From: Bemisia tabaci
Taxonomy: Eukaryota > Arthropoda > Insecta > Hemiptera > Aleyrodidae
Direction: 5' to 3'
Assembly (NCBI RefSeq): GCF_918797505.1
Contig: NC_092794.1
Span: forward strand, 79,631,645 to 79,695,644
Length of the DNA stretch: 64,000 nt
Part shown: piece by piece, positions 47,679 through 56,660 of the stretch
Layout: each line of letters begins with the position of its first letter
How positions within the stretch are numbered: the stretch's first letter is position 1
Position numbers and translations under genes: made by a program
Notes under the pieces: model-generated
The model's database searches: none
Seen by the model: the letters and a program-made list of their open reading frames with translations, nothing else
Told to the model about the DNA's origin: nothing

Positions 47679-49535
47679 TCAAGCGTCTTCTGAGGTATCC
47701 ATATAAATCTCATTGTTTATGTACCTAATTCTATCCTCTGGCAAGTTACGTCTGATAGTGTGGACTTGAGCAAGTAGTGCAATTATGGCTATGACGAGGA
47801 TGAAGATTGTAACATATACTATATAGTGGTGGTTGGGTGTTTCGGGTTTGTATTTCTGAGTATCAAAGAATGTCTGCATGTTGTATTTCAGTGCCTGCAG
47901 CTTTACTCCGTCGGGGATGGCTTTCTGGAGTTCCTCGGAGTTCTTTACTAAATCTTGGAATTTTTTAGCAAATGTTGGGTCCTTCGTTAAATTGTGTAGT
48001 AGGATGCTATCCTTCTGTGAAATTAAATTTTTAATTGTGGGAGTAAAAAATGACGTCGTCTCACTATTTTCTATCGAGTTGAATATTTCTGAGGCGTCTA
48101 TCCTGAACGTGTCAGCCGACAGAGAACATTTGGGCGGAATGTTTGTATAATTATTTCCTACTAGCTCAACTTGTTTGCCTACCTTCTCACCGTCTTCCGG
48201 GCATTGCAATATTGCTGTGACGGGGTTTGCAACGCTGTATATCCATATATTGTCTAATTGGGGTTTATAAAAAAGGGGGGCTCTATTTCTAGTTGTTACA
48301 ATTCTATCACAGTAGTTTATGATGTCGCTGGACATATTTCTGATTAGTGAAAAGATGCATGTTTTTGGTTTAAAACTCCTAATTGGAATGTTCGCTGGGC
48401 AAATCATAATTGCTTTATTGTGACATTTGTTTATTTCTTCCTCGTCTAATGGGAGGTATGTTTCTTTGTTCTTACTGATTGCAACATATGGGTGAGGGGG
48501 GTCAATGTATATGCTTACGGAGACATTTTTAACGTTATGAGGTAGGGGCGCTAATTTGTACAAATCGAATACTCTGTTTTCCGTTTTTAACGGAATGTTA
48601 AGAAAGATGCGAATTTTATTATCTATCAATATTGCGTGGCAAGATATTAAATTATAGAACTTAGAGATTTGAGTGGATCTAATAGGGAAGATTAAGCTGT
48701 ATTGGGGTGGTAAGTGGGCTTGGATTTTTGAGAGGACCGACAGTAATTTTCTCTTCGACATAAGGAATTCCGTTAACGTGCCGTGTGCGGCGCTTTGCAA
48801 TGCGATTTTTAGCTTAAAAATGTTGTCTTTTATTTGTAGTATACTAAATTGGATTTCTTTCAAGAAGAAGGAGACATCGAAATATTTAGACACCATTATA
48901 AATTTAAAGTTAGTTTCATTGATATATGTGTTTGCAACTTTTTCGAATTTCTCATCAATGTGTTCTGTTGCTTTCGCTATATCTTGTATAATGTTTTTAC
49001 TTTTTTCCTCAAAATTATGTATATCTCCTAGAATTGAAATTTGTTGCTCAATATCATGATGGTTTTCGGATGTTACAGCTTTTAGGTTTAATAGTTTATT
49101 ATTTAATTTACTTGTTTCCTCGTCCGTACTTAATCCAAATAAGTAATGAAAAGAGCTTCCTATAAATCCAAACGGCGCAAAATTCCTTTTTTCTCTGATG
49201 AGAGATTCTGTCGATAGTTCGTTGATCTCGTCCCTTAGGTTCTGTAGTTGGAGGATGAAGCTTTCCATCTCTAGCTGGACGTGTTCTGCCAATTTGTCTG
49301 GATTCGTTGTTGCCCATGATTCCTGCATCGTGATGTTGATCATTTTCGATGTTTTTTCGACTGCATCTTTGTACGGTTGTAGAGGGATTTCCATGATGAC
49401 ATTCCAGAAGTCGTTGCTTAGTAGGAAAGTCTTCTGCCGTAAGAAGACTATGCCAGACGTAAGGTCATTTACTACGCCTCCCGCTGCTGCAATCAGGAGG
49501 AGGATTCTGGAACATAAATTTGTTTCCCATTTCAA
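47679..49535 (-). CDS. env: Env glycoprotein of errantivirus type
   Basis: Open frame of 618 codons. Env proteins of this class mediate membrane fusion and resemble baculovirus F proteins. A hydrophobic run near residues 11-20 suits a signal peptide. REKR at about 114-117 is a furin-type cleavage site, followed by the apolar segment NFAPFGFIGSSFHYLFG, a fusion peptide. A coiled-coil-like stretch follows, with Cys-rich parts in the middle and a transmembrane helix near 572-592 (IFILVIAIIALLA) before a short basic tail. The frame has no ATG at its start, only a TTG at 49535. An AG acceptor at 49507-49508 (TTCCAG) suggests that the leader codons come by splicing, as in gypsy. No stop or frameshift inside. 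Confidence 0.85.
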   Translation of the reverse strand: MKWETNLCSRILLLIAAAGGVVNDLTSGIVFLRQKTFLLSNDFWNVIMEIPLQPYKDAVEKTSKMINITMQESWATTNPDKLAEHVQLEMESFILQLQNLRDEINELSTESLIREKRNFAPFGFIGSSFHYLFGLSTDEETSKLNNKLLNLKAVTSENHHDIEQQISILGDIHNFEEKSKNIIQDIAKATEHIDEKFEKVANTYINETNFKFIMVSKYFDVSFFLKEIQFSILQIKDNIFKLKIALQSAAHGTLTEFLMSKRKLLSVLSKIQAHLPPQYSLIFPIRSTQISKFYNLISCHAILIDNKIRIFLNIPLKTENRVFDLYKLAPLPHNVKNVSVSIYIDPPHPYVAISKNKETYLPLDEEEINKCHNKAIMICPANIPIRSFKPKTCIFSLIRNMSSDIINYCDRIVTTRNRAPLFYKPQLDNIWIYSVANPVTAILQCPEDGEKVGKQVELVGNNYTNIPPKCSLSADTFRIDASEIFNSIENSETTSFFTPTIKNLISQKDSILLHNLTKDPTFAKKFQDLVKNSEELQKAIPDGVKLQALKYNMQTFFDTQKYKPETPNHHYIVYVTIFILVIAIIALLAQVHTIRRNLPEDRIRYINNEIYMDTSEDA

Positions 49536-51430
49536 TCGTTGACCTTATTGATTTGTGTTTCCCTGAGCCGAGAGCTTTACATGTCATCTCACTATTCATC
49601 TTTGTGAAGTGCTCGACTAGGGGAATCACAATATTAATTGGGTTATCATGTTTGGTATTCTGCCCTGAGGTTCACTTGAGAAAGTGTTGCATTTGCTAAT
49701 TACGCTTGCATTCTATGGCATGACAAAGTCTACTCGTGCGTTTACACTTTCTTTTCCTATTCGGTGTTGCCATATCTACATCATAGAACTTAGTTCCTGC
49801 GTTGATTTATAGATTGTTTTACTTTTCTCCGCCAGAGACTGTGTTCATCGTCCCACTTCCTGGAATGTCTTGTTCTTTTAATTTCTTGGATTTCCTGGAA
49901 GTGTGACGGCGATCGCTGTCTTTGTCGGTCAAGAGTAAAATATCATTTTATCCTGAAAGTATTTACCTGTCATTGGGCGTATCTTAATTATTATGCTAAA
50001 AGTTTCGTTCATTTTTAGGACCCTGAGATTCATTTGATACATTGTTTCAGACGTGTATATTGTGAGGTATCTCAGGGACTGAAGGCTTATTTAATATTGA
50101 GGTCTTATCCCTTATATTTTCTTAATCATCTAAAATAAGTGCATGCCTTAAGACTACGGTGTTCCATGAGATTGAAGGCGCCCTTTTGAGGCCAATCCGA
50201 ATTTTATAACGTGATTTTATAATTTATGTACATTGTAAGAAGAACGATCGTTATATCTTTTTAGATTATTTCCGTGGTCCGGAGACTTTAACGCTGGATC
50301 ATGAGTATCATCGGTACTTGATCCATAACATAGCTAATTCGTAACTTAAAATTAAAAGCATATTTCTGGCGAGAATTTTCTTTGTAATCCCTGTTGAATG
50401 GCTAAGCTTAAATAATTATTCAAAGAATGCATGAATATCATTGATCATAGTTTTCTTTCTTATATTAACGCCTAAACATTTTCATGTAGTCCGGAGTTTT
50501 CACTCCTGCAACTATTGAAGTATCCCCTGGGTTCCAGGCTCTCAGATGAGGGGCTGGAGATGCTCCTTCCTTTTTTAGTCGACGAAAACATATTTACTTT
50601 CCCTCGTATTATGGTATTCTTTGCATTGAAGGCGCTCTAAAAATTGATTATGTTATTAATTTTTCCCTCCTATCTTTGATTGGAGGTGTATTCTTAAAAT
50701 ATCCTACTTACTTCTAAGAAATGTGAGCAGTTATCTATTCAAATAACTTTGTGCCATCAAAATTCTAGTCTATAAATTTTCTTAACTTAAATATTTACAC
50801 ATAATTCAGAATTTCGTCTATTCTTGCGTCTGCTCTAATTCTTCGGTTCATGTAGCGACAAGAATATTTCCCGAAAACTTCTGCATCGTTTTCAGGGCAT
50901 CCGCACATCCGTGCGTTTTCTGAAGCTAAAGCTTCTCTGAACACCATCACACATCGCTGACGTAATTTACAAACCTGTGAATTTAATTATTAACATATAC
51001 TTCCAAATAGAGACATTTCCTGACAATGTTAAAATCCGAAATTGATTTCTGTTCCCTGCAAGTCCCTGAGAAAATCTGATTCTGTTATCCTGAATTAATC
51101 ATGATGATTCGAATGTCCTTTCGTGAAATTTTTCCTTAAAAAAAATTCTCCGCGATATTTACCAAAATCTGTGAAACTTCCGTGATACTCAACAATTTAA
51201 TTATTCGTGGTGATGTGTTTTTATTTACATTCTGTGAAGTTTTCTATCGCAAGATAGTACTCCCATTCGATGGATCCCGACCAGTGAAGGTAAGAATTTC
51301 ATCATTTGTCAGGCCTGACGATTTTTGAATGTGCGCACGTTAGTAATTGTCAAAATGTTGAGTAATTTGCTCGCTTTCTTGTGTTTCTAAATCCTAATTC
51401 TCAGTTGATGTGAGCTTTCAACATAAACCG
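49536..51430. other. 1.9 kb without gene between env and the antisense cassette
   Basis: AT-rich; no frame of note on either strand. Near its end, at 51270-51289, a short start MDPDQ-stop is followed directly by a splice donor (AG|GTAAGA). Its first codons match those of the gene at 53293, so it may be a decayed first exon. Otherwise nothing recognised. Confidence 0.4.
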
Positions 51431-51470
51431 TATAAAAGAGTAACTGGGATGAGGTGAGTTCACAGTAATC
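51431..51470 (+). promoter_or_regulatory. core promoter of antisense gene A
   Basis: TATAAAAG at 51431-51438 with an initiator-like TTCACAGT about 31 nt downstream (A at 51462), only 9 nt before the ATG. Confidence 0.6.
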
Positions 51471-51848
51471 ATGGCACTCGCTTATCAATCGGAATTTCAA
51501 CTTTTTCGCGTTCGTGCCTGTTGCCGCGAAGTTTTTCGTGGTGAAGGCCCTATATATTTTTTACCTAGAGATATTCATAGGATGTGGATTTTTTATAGGA
51601 GGCGGTCACGTGAGTGTAGATATCTTTGTGAGGCAGCTCTGGTTGCCTACCTTTCGTCCAAGGGCCTAGTTGCCCGCGTGAGGACTGAGTCTGGGGATGC
51701 TGTGAATTCTACTGCTGATTTTTCCCATTGTCTTTTTTTTCGTGATGATGGGAAGATTGTGTGGGACCTGCTTTTCATTGGGTGCGATGATCCCACTGAT
51801 CCATCCATCCATGCTAAAATCTTCGATTCATGTCCTATTTTTAGGTAA
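51471..51848 (+). CDS. antisense cassette gene A, unknown 125-aa protein
   Basis: Unrecognised protein. It lies inside the retroelement on the opposite strand. Basic and Cys/Phe/Arg-rich, with no signal peptide. The second half reads VARVRTESGD, then FSHCLFFRDD, LLFIGCDDP and FDSCPIF. Gene D shows the same blocks (RVESRS, VTHLVFS, VVFVGCNAP, FSAYPCF), so the two are paralogues. GC content is higher than the flanks, as expected of a coding frame. The stop TAA (51846-51848) is part of a strong splice donor AG|GTAAGT. If spliced to either acceptor at 53869 or 54343, the next bases ATGA also give a stop after the same Arg. Function unknown; counter-defence is a guess from context only. Confidence 0.7.
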   Translation: MALAYQSEFQLFRVRACCREVFRGEGPIYFLPRDIHRMWIFYRRRSRECRYLCEAALVAYLSSKGLVARVRTESGDAVNSTADFSHCLFFRDDGKIVWDLLFIGCDDPTDPSIHAKIFDSCPIFR

Positions 51849-52120
51849 GTTTCCTATTTATTTACATTATATATACAAAAATTATTTTTTATTTTATCCT
51901 AAAAACTTCTTTCTTCTTTTTACTGTTTTAATATAGGGAGTGTCTTTTCTCTCTTCGTTTCCTCCGGTTTCATCTCAGAGCTGGCGCATTTAATCATTAG
52001 CCGTTTCACTCTTGGTGACCGGACATGAAGGTGTATTTCGCAATCTTCTTTCGCGTCCTACTTTTTGACGTCACGAGGAGTACCGTTTTTGGGAACCGTT
52101 AATCGATTTCTGAAGAAGAG

Positions 52121-52160
52121 TATACTTAAGGGTAGTTCTTTCTGGAATCAGCGTTTAGTT
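52121..52160 (+). promoter_or_regulatory. core promoter of antisense gene B
   Basis: TATACTTAAG at 52121 and ATCAGCG, an initiator with A at 52149, 28 nt downstream. The weakest TATA of the four. Confidence 0.45.
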
Positions 52161-52176
52161 TTGTGAATTTGCAACG

Positions 52177-52503
52177 ATGGACTTCACGCCTCTTGCCGAC
52201 ATTTTCCGTAGTGGTATTCCTGGTAGCTTCCTCTATGTTCGCCCTGGCCCTTGTTTTGTTCTGTTTTACTCCCCCGAATATTCGCGCCGCGTAAGGGCAA
52301 TGCTTCGCTGTTTTTCGGTTATTTTGACGGTCATCGGATGGGACGTTTTTGTGGGGAGAAATGAGTTTACTCGCGGCCCCCTTGTTTTTACTTCCTTGGC
52401 CGCATACAATGCGTTGACCGGATTCGGACTCTGGTTTTGCCATTTCCCAGAGTGGAGGGATGAGGGAGCTCGGCAACGGGCTCTCGATATTTTCGACCTT
52501 TAG
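52177..52503 (+). CDS. antisense cassette gene B, unknown 108-aa protein
   Basis: Unrecognised protein with the same size and pattern as A, C and D: a short N-terminus, then PGPCFVLFYSPEYSRRVRAM (aromatic strand followed by an Arg-rich helix), a second hydrophobic strand (GPLVFTSLA), and a third (FGLWFCHFPEW). Its stop TAG (52501-52503) is followed 3 nt later by a donor GAG|GTATGT. Coding support comes from the ATG position after an initiator and from GC-rich codons between AT-rich spacers. Confidence 0.6.
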   Translation: MDFTPLADIFRSGIPGSFLYVRPGPCFVLFYSPEYSRRVRAMLRCFSVILTVIGWDVFVGRNEFTRGPLVFTSLAAYNALTGFGLWFCHFPEWRDEGARQRALDIFDL

Positions 52504-52686
52504 GAGGTATGTATATTTTATTTTATATTTTAGTTAGAATTACTGAGTTTAAAAAAAAAATATAGCAATTATGGAGAGTCATGATTTTTCGAGAGAAGTT
52601 CTGTGAATCTGCTGTTCTCTTGGTGTCGCTCCGCGCCACCTTATGGGGAATCCTAATTACGCTTTTGGTTTTGAGGTTCATTTGTC

Positions 52687-52725
52687 TATAAAAGTCGCGG
52701 TTAGTATGTTTCTGCATCTCAGTCT
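52687..52725 (+). promoter_or_regulatory. core promoter of antisense gene C
   Basis: TATAAAAG at 52687 and TCAGT, the canonical arthropod initiator, with A at 52721, 34 nt on. The clearest of the four. Confidence 0.7.
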
Positions 52726-52767
52726 CAAAGGTTCTCTACGCTTGTTTCCCTCGTTCTTCTTTTCGTC

Positions 52768-53091
52768 ATGGACATAGTTGCACTCTGTCAGTTGGTGAAC
52801 ATGGCTCTCCCCGGTTCCATTGTGATGACCTGCCCGAATAGTTGTATTGCCATTTTTTGTCCCCGGGGCCGCGCTGCATCGGTTCACGAGTTATTTTCTT
52901 ATATGTCTGCAACCCTTCGTTTTGTGGGGGCTTTGGTTTCAACATCTAGCGCTGTTTACGCCTCCGGAGCGGTTTTTCGTCTAATTGCTACTTTGCAAGA
53001 GCCGTTTTCCGTCTTTGTGTTCTCTGTCCCGGGACATGTTGATTTTGTCGTTCAAGACGATTGTTTGCGGCAATACGGTTTGTTGAGGTAA
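52768..53091 (+). CDS. antisense cassette gene C, unknown 107-aa protein
   Basis: Unrecognised protein similar in layout to the others: PNSCIAIFCPRGRAASVHEL, then LFSYMSATLRFVGALV, a second strand (SGAVFRLIAT), and FSVFVFSVPG. Rich in Cys, Ser, Val and Phe. The stop TAA (53089-53091) lies in the donor GAG|GTAAGG. A splice to ATGA would restore Arg-stop, as in gene A. The 5' UTR is about 47 nt from the initiator. Confidence 0.65.
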   Translation: MDIVALCQLVNMALPGSIVMTCPNSCIAIFCPRGRAASVHELFSYMSATLRFVGALVSTSSAVYASGAVFRLIATLQEPFSVFVFSVPGHVDFVVQDDCLRQYGLLR

Positions 53092-53244
53092 GGTTTCAAA
53101 TTTTTCTAGATTTATTATTTCGTGGAACTTTAAAAATTTTTCTTTTTTTTTTTTTTTTTTTTTTCATTTGGCAACTGTCTCTTTTTTTTTTTTCTTTCTC
53201 TAATTTTCTGATACTGTTTGTGTACACTACGAGATAACTAGTTC

Positions 53245-53283
53245 TATATAAATCTTTGCTTCTATCTTCCTACTTTCATTTTT
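53245..53283 (+). promoter_or_regulatory. core promoter of antisense gene D
   Basis: TATATAAA at 53245 and TTCATT, an initiator-like site with A at 53278, 33 nt downstream. Confidence 0.55.
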
Positions 53284-53292
53284 ACTATCGCA

Positions 53293-53652
53293 ATGGATCC
53301 TGTGTTCGTGGGTACTTTGAATTCCCGCGGATTTCGGCTCCTTATTGATAATTGTTTTTCCTTTAGTTTTGTAGTTAAGCGCTCCTCCCGGTGCTTTGTC
53401 GTGTTTTTTCGCCGGGGCGACTTAATTTCCCTTTTTCGCGCTTTGGGGATGCTAAGCCAGCAGGGCTATCTCGCTGGGCTCGATTCGCGGGTTGAATCTC
53501 GCTCTCCCGTCTTCGGGGACTCAGTGACTCATTTAGTTTTTTCGGGCCGGGAATTACAGGTTACTCTTGAGGTGGTTTTCGTCGGGTGTAATGCGCCCAG
53601 TTTGGCTTGCACTCGACGCCGTTTTTTCTCTGCCTATCCTTGTTTCTGGTAA
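53293..53652 (+). CDS. antisense cassette gene D, unknown 119-aa protein
   Basis: Unrecognised protein, the closest relative of gene A (blocks listed there). It has CFVVFFRRGD, then ISLFRALGMLSQQGY, an acidic/basic stretch RVESRS, VTHLVFS, and VVFVGCNAP, ending FSAYPCFW. GC-rich codons. The stop TAA (53650-53652) lies in a donor CTG|GTAATT. Spliced to an ATGA acceptor, the codon becomes TGA, so the protein would end one residue earlier. No homologue recognised. Confidence 0.68.
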   Translation: MDPVFVGTLNSRGFRLLIDNCFSFSFVVKRSSRCFVVFFRRGDLISLFRALGMLSQQGYLAGLDSRVESRSPVFGDSVTHLVFSGRELQVTLEVVFVGCNAPSLACTRRRFFSAYPCFW

Positions 53653-54296
53653 TTTTATTTTTTGGCTCTTATTTACATTGACAAAAAAAAATTTTTTTTT
53701 TTTTTTTTTTTTCATTTATTTATTCATAATTTTCGATTCAGAAACTTTGACTTATATTTACATTTCTCACTTTATTTGTGAAATTTATGTTTACATTTAT
53801 GTTCTAAAATTAATATAATTTTTACAGCTTATAATATTAATAATTTTGTCTTATTGCTTTCTGTTACAGATGAACCGGTGATCTCTTTGTAAATATTGTA
53901 AATATTCTGTCTAATCTTCCCTTTAGCTTTTTAAGGTAAGATTTGTTTTTTTCTACGTAGCTTATTCAATTAATATTTTTTTATATTTTGCGAGAATTTC
54001 AGTACAGATGTCTCGCCTAAAATATTTTATGTAGGTGATTAATTTATTCCTGTTTCCGTTTTTGCCTATCTGATGTTTTGAAGGGGTTTTTCATTTTTTT
54101 ATTTTCGCCCTTACCTTTTTGCCTACCTCGCCCTTTGAAGGGTTTCTTCTTTTACCAAAAAAAAAATCTTTAGCAGTAATGTCAGTTCCGTATTTCTTTT
54201 TTTGAACTTGAAGTTTGGGGGTTTTTTTTTTTTTTTTTTTTTTCTAACTATCTTTGTTGGTACATTGTTCTCACTTTTTATAATTTCTAGATTAAT

Positions 54297-54340
<44 letters not shown>

Positions 54341-54362
54341 CAGATGATCCTGTTTAGTTTTC
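53653..54362. other. poly(T)-rich region with splice acceptors downstream of the cassette
   Basis: Plus-strand acceptors CTGTTACAG|ATGAACC (exon starts 53870, donor AAG|GTAAGA at 53936) and a T40-run CAG|ATGATCC (exon starts 54344). These fit noncoding 3' exons for the cassette. Poly(T) runs at 53693-53712, 54223-54243 and 54299-54340 may be wrong in length. No gene. Confidence 0.45.
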
Positions 54363-55450
54363 CTAGATAATTCTGTTTTCCTGATTTTCATTGTGACTTA
54401 AAGTTTCTGAAATGCTTGAAACTGTTGAGTCCGTGGATATGAAATCTGATTTATGTACTGGTATTAATTTTTTCGGGGTACTTGTTCTGATTTCATCTGA
54501 GGAGTAGTTTGAATTCGTGGGTGATAAAATTTCTTGTAAATTTTCATTTTCTTCGTCGGAAATGCTAATGTCTAGTGGATTTTCTTGAGAGTTACTAACT
54601 TCTCTTTCTCCTGTATCCTGTTGGGGAGGGGGGTCGTTTTCCTGGGAGATGTCTATTAGTTGTTCAACTTGTGTCCCTGATTTTGAGCTGTTTGGGCTGA
54701 TTATAGAGTCTATTTCTCCAGCTTTATATTTTCTAAGCCAGTCCTCATTGATATTTGTAATCCATCCTGTGTCCCGTTCGCCATATGTTAATTTTGGGTC
54801 CCTTCTTACAAGTTTTTTCAATCTATTTGCATGGACTATTTGGGTTTTTCGGGGATGATCTAAATCTTTAATTTTAAAGTTAACATTACCGAGTTTGCTA
54901 ATAATGACGTACCGACCAGAATATTTTGGGTTGAATTTTCGGGCTCTCCCTTTTTGGAGCGCTGGTGAGAAAAGGGTTACTTCCTGTCCAACGAAAAATT
55001 CAGGGTTTTTTGTTTTCTTATTATAATAATTTTTCCTATATTCAGCGCTCTTCTGTAACCTATCCTGTACAGTTTGGTAAGCAAATTTCATTCGTTGCTC
55101 AGTTTCTACCGCATAGTTAGAGTCAATGTTGTAGGTCATTCTACGTGGTTTATAAAAATCATCAAACGGCAGATTGACATGCCTGCCAAAGAAAAGATAG
55201 CTAGGTGCATATTTAGTTACGCTGTTTTGAGTATTATTAATTGCACTAATGACGTGTGGAAGTGTTTCATTCCAATTTCTGTCTCCATTATCTAAGCAAC
55301 ATGTCATCAAACTTTTTATGGTTTGATTCGCTCTCTCACTCATGCCATTGCACTGTGGGTTAAAGGCAGTAGTTTGAATTTTATTAATTTTCAAGAATTT
55401 ACATAGTTCTTCAATAATTTTACTCGTATAATTTTTTTCCTTTATCTGAA
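54363..55450 (-). CDS. pol: pol, integrase C-terminal part (third frame)
   Basis: Continues the integrase after a frame break. It supplies the catalytic Glu in GMSERANQTIKSL, then HVISAINNTQNS and SYLFFGRHVNLPFDDF. A GPY/F-type chromatin-binding segment follows (KYSGRYVIISKLGNVNFKI), then a long acidic Ser/Asn-rich tail. The frame opens near 55472 and runs to a stop at 54363. It joins the upstream frame near a T7 run on plus (A7 in sense) at 55432-55438. Confidence 0.85.
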
Positions 55451-56660
55451 AGTAAATATTCCGGAGCTCCATAAGTGGTTACTACCTTAGCTAGACATTT
55501 GGCAACCGTGTCAGCCGATTGATTTTTTATGGCAAAACCTATTAAGAACTTAGAGTAATGATCTGTAAAAAGTAAGCAGTAAAGATGGCCTTTGTCTGTC
55601 CTCTGCAAAGGGCCAATGATATCAGTGCTAAGCCTGTAAAATGGATACTTCGGAGTATCAAAAGCTTGCAATGGCGCTGGTCTCTCGAGTTTTGATTTCT
55701 TGCCCATGGTACATTTCTCGCAACTCGCAACATAATTTTTTATATCAGTGTGCATGTTTGGCCAATAGAAATTACGCTGTACCAATTCAAGGGTTCTGTT
55801 AAAGCCTGCATGTGAACATGGATATTTGTCATGGCAAATTTCTAAAACTCGAGGGATCAGTTCCGGCGGCACTACCAGTCTGTCTTCATTTTCCGGCGAT
55901 TTCCTGATTTTGTAGAGCAACTTATCATCATCCAGGAAATATTGGCAATTTTTGTTGTCGATATTTCCTGTTGATTTCAATTCATGTACTATATCCCTGC
56001 AAAAAGAGTTGTTCATCTGAAACGACCTAATTTGATTCCTAGAGAAAGTTGGCAACAATGCATTTTTGTTGGCAACTCTGTGAATGTTAGTTGGCAATCT
56101 ACTCAGAGCATCTACATGTGGAATTTTCTTACCTGGTATATGTCTACATTCGAAATTAAATTGTTGTAAATAGAGTACCTGTCTTGCTAATCTATCATTT
56201 TTAAAAGGAATGGAGGCGATTCCTTTCAAAGGCATGTGATCAGATCGTAGAATGAAAAATACTGACCAAAGGTAGACTTTAAAATGCGAAACTCCAAATA
56301 AAATACTTTCAAATTCTCTTTCTATAGTTGATCTCTTCTGTTCTAGAGGACTAAATGCTCTACTGGCGTATGCCACTGGTCTTAAGTTATCTTTTTCATC
56401 ATATTGTTCTAAGATGGCTCCGCAATGCGTTAGGGACGCGTCTACTGTTAGTACAAACAGCTTATCTGCTTCTGGTAATTTTAATACAGGGTAGTGCGTT
56501 AGGCTATATTTTAGTTTGTTGAACGCGTCACGTTGTGCTTGATCGAACTCAAAAGGCGCATCTTTTTTCAGGAGGTCCGTCAAGGGTTGTGCGATTTTCG
56601 CATAATCCTTGATGAATCTTCTGTAAAATGACGTCATCCCTAAAAAGGACTGTAATTCTT
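55420..56660 (-). CDS. pol: pol, RT thumb, RNase H and integrase core (second frame)
   Basis: Starts at the RT connection region (FYRRFI). The RNase H domain carries LTVDASLTHCGAILEQ, the catalytic Glu region (IEREFESILFGV), and SDHMPLKGI, followed by PHVDALSRLP. The integrase zinc domain is HDKYPCSHAGF to SCEKCTMGK (HHCC). The integrase core follows, with catalytic Asp in STDIIG and LLSDKGK. The frame starts after an A9 run in sense (T9 on plus, 56665-56673) that separates it from RT, and ends at 55420. Confidence 0.88.

Noticed and set aside
48673..49542. Plus-strand frames opposite env (48673-49059 and 49198-49542)
   Set aside because: Unlike the cassette genes they have no TATA-initiator pair and overlap a well-supported env frame.
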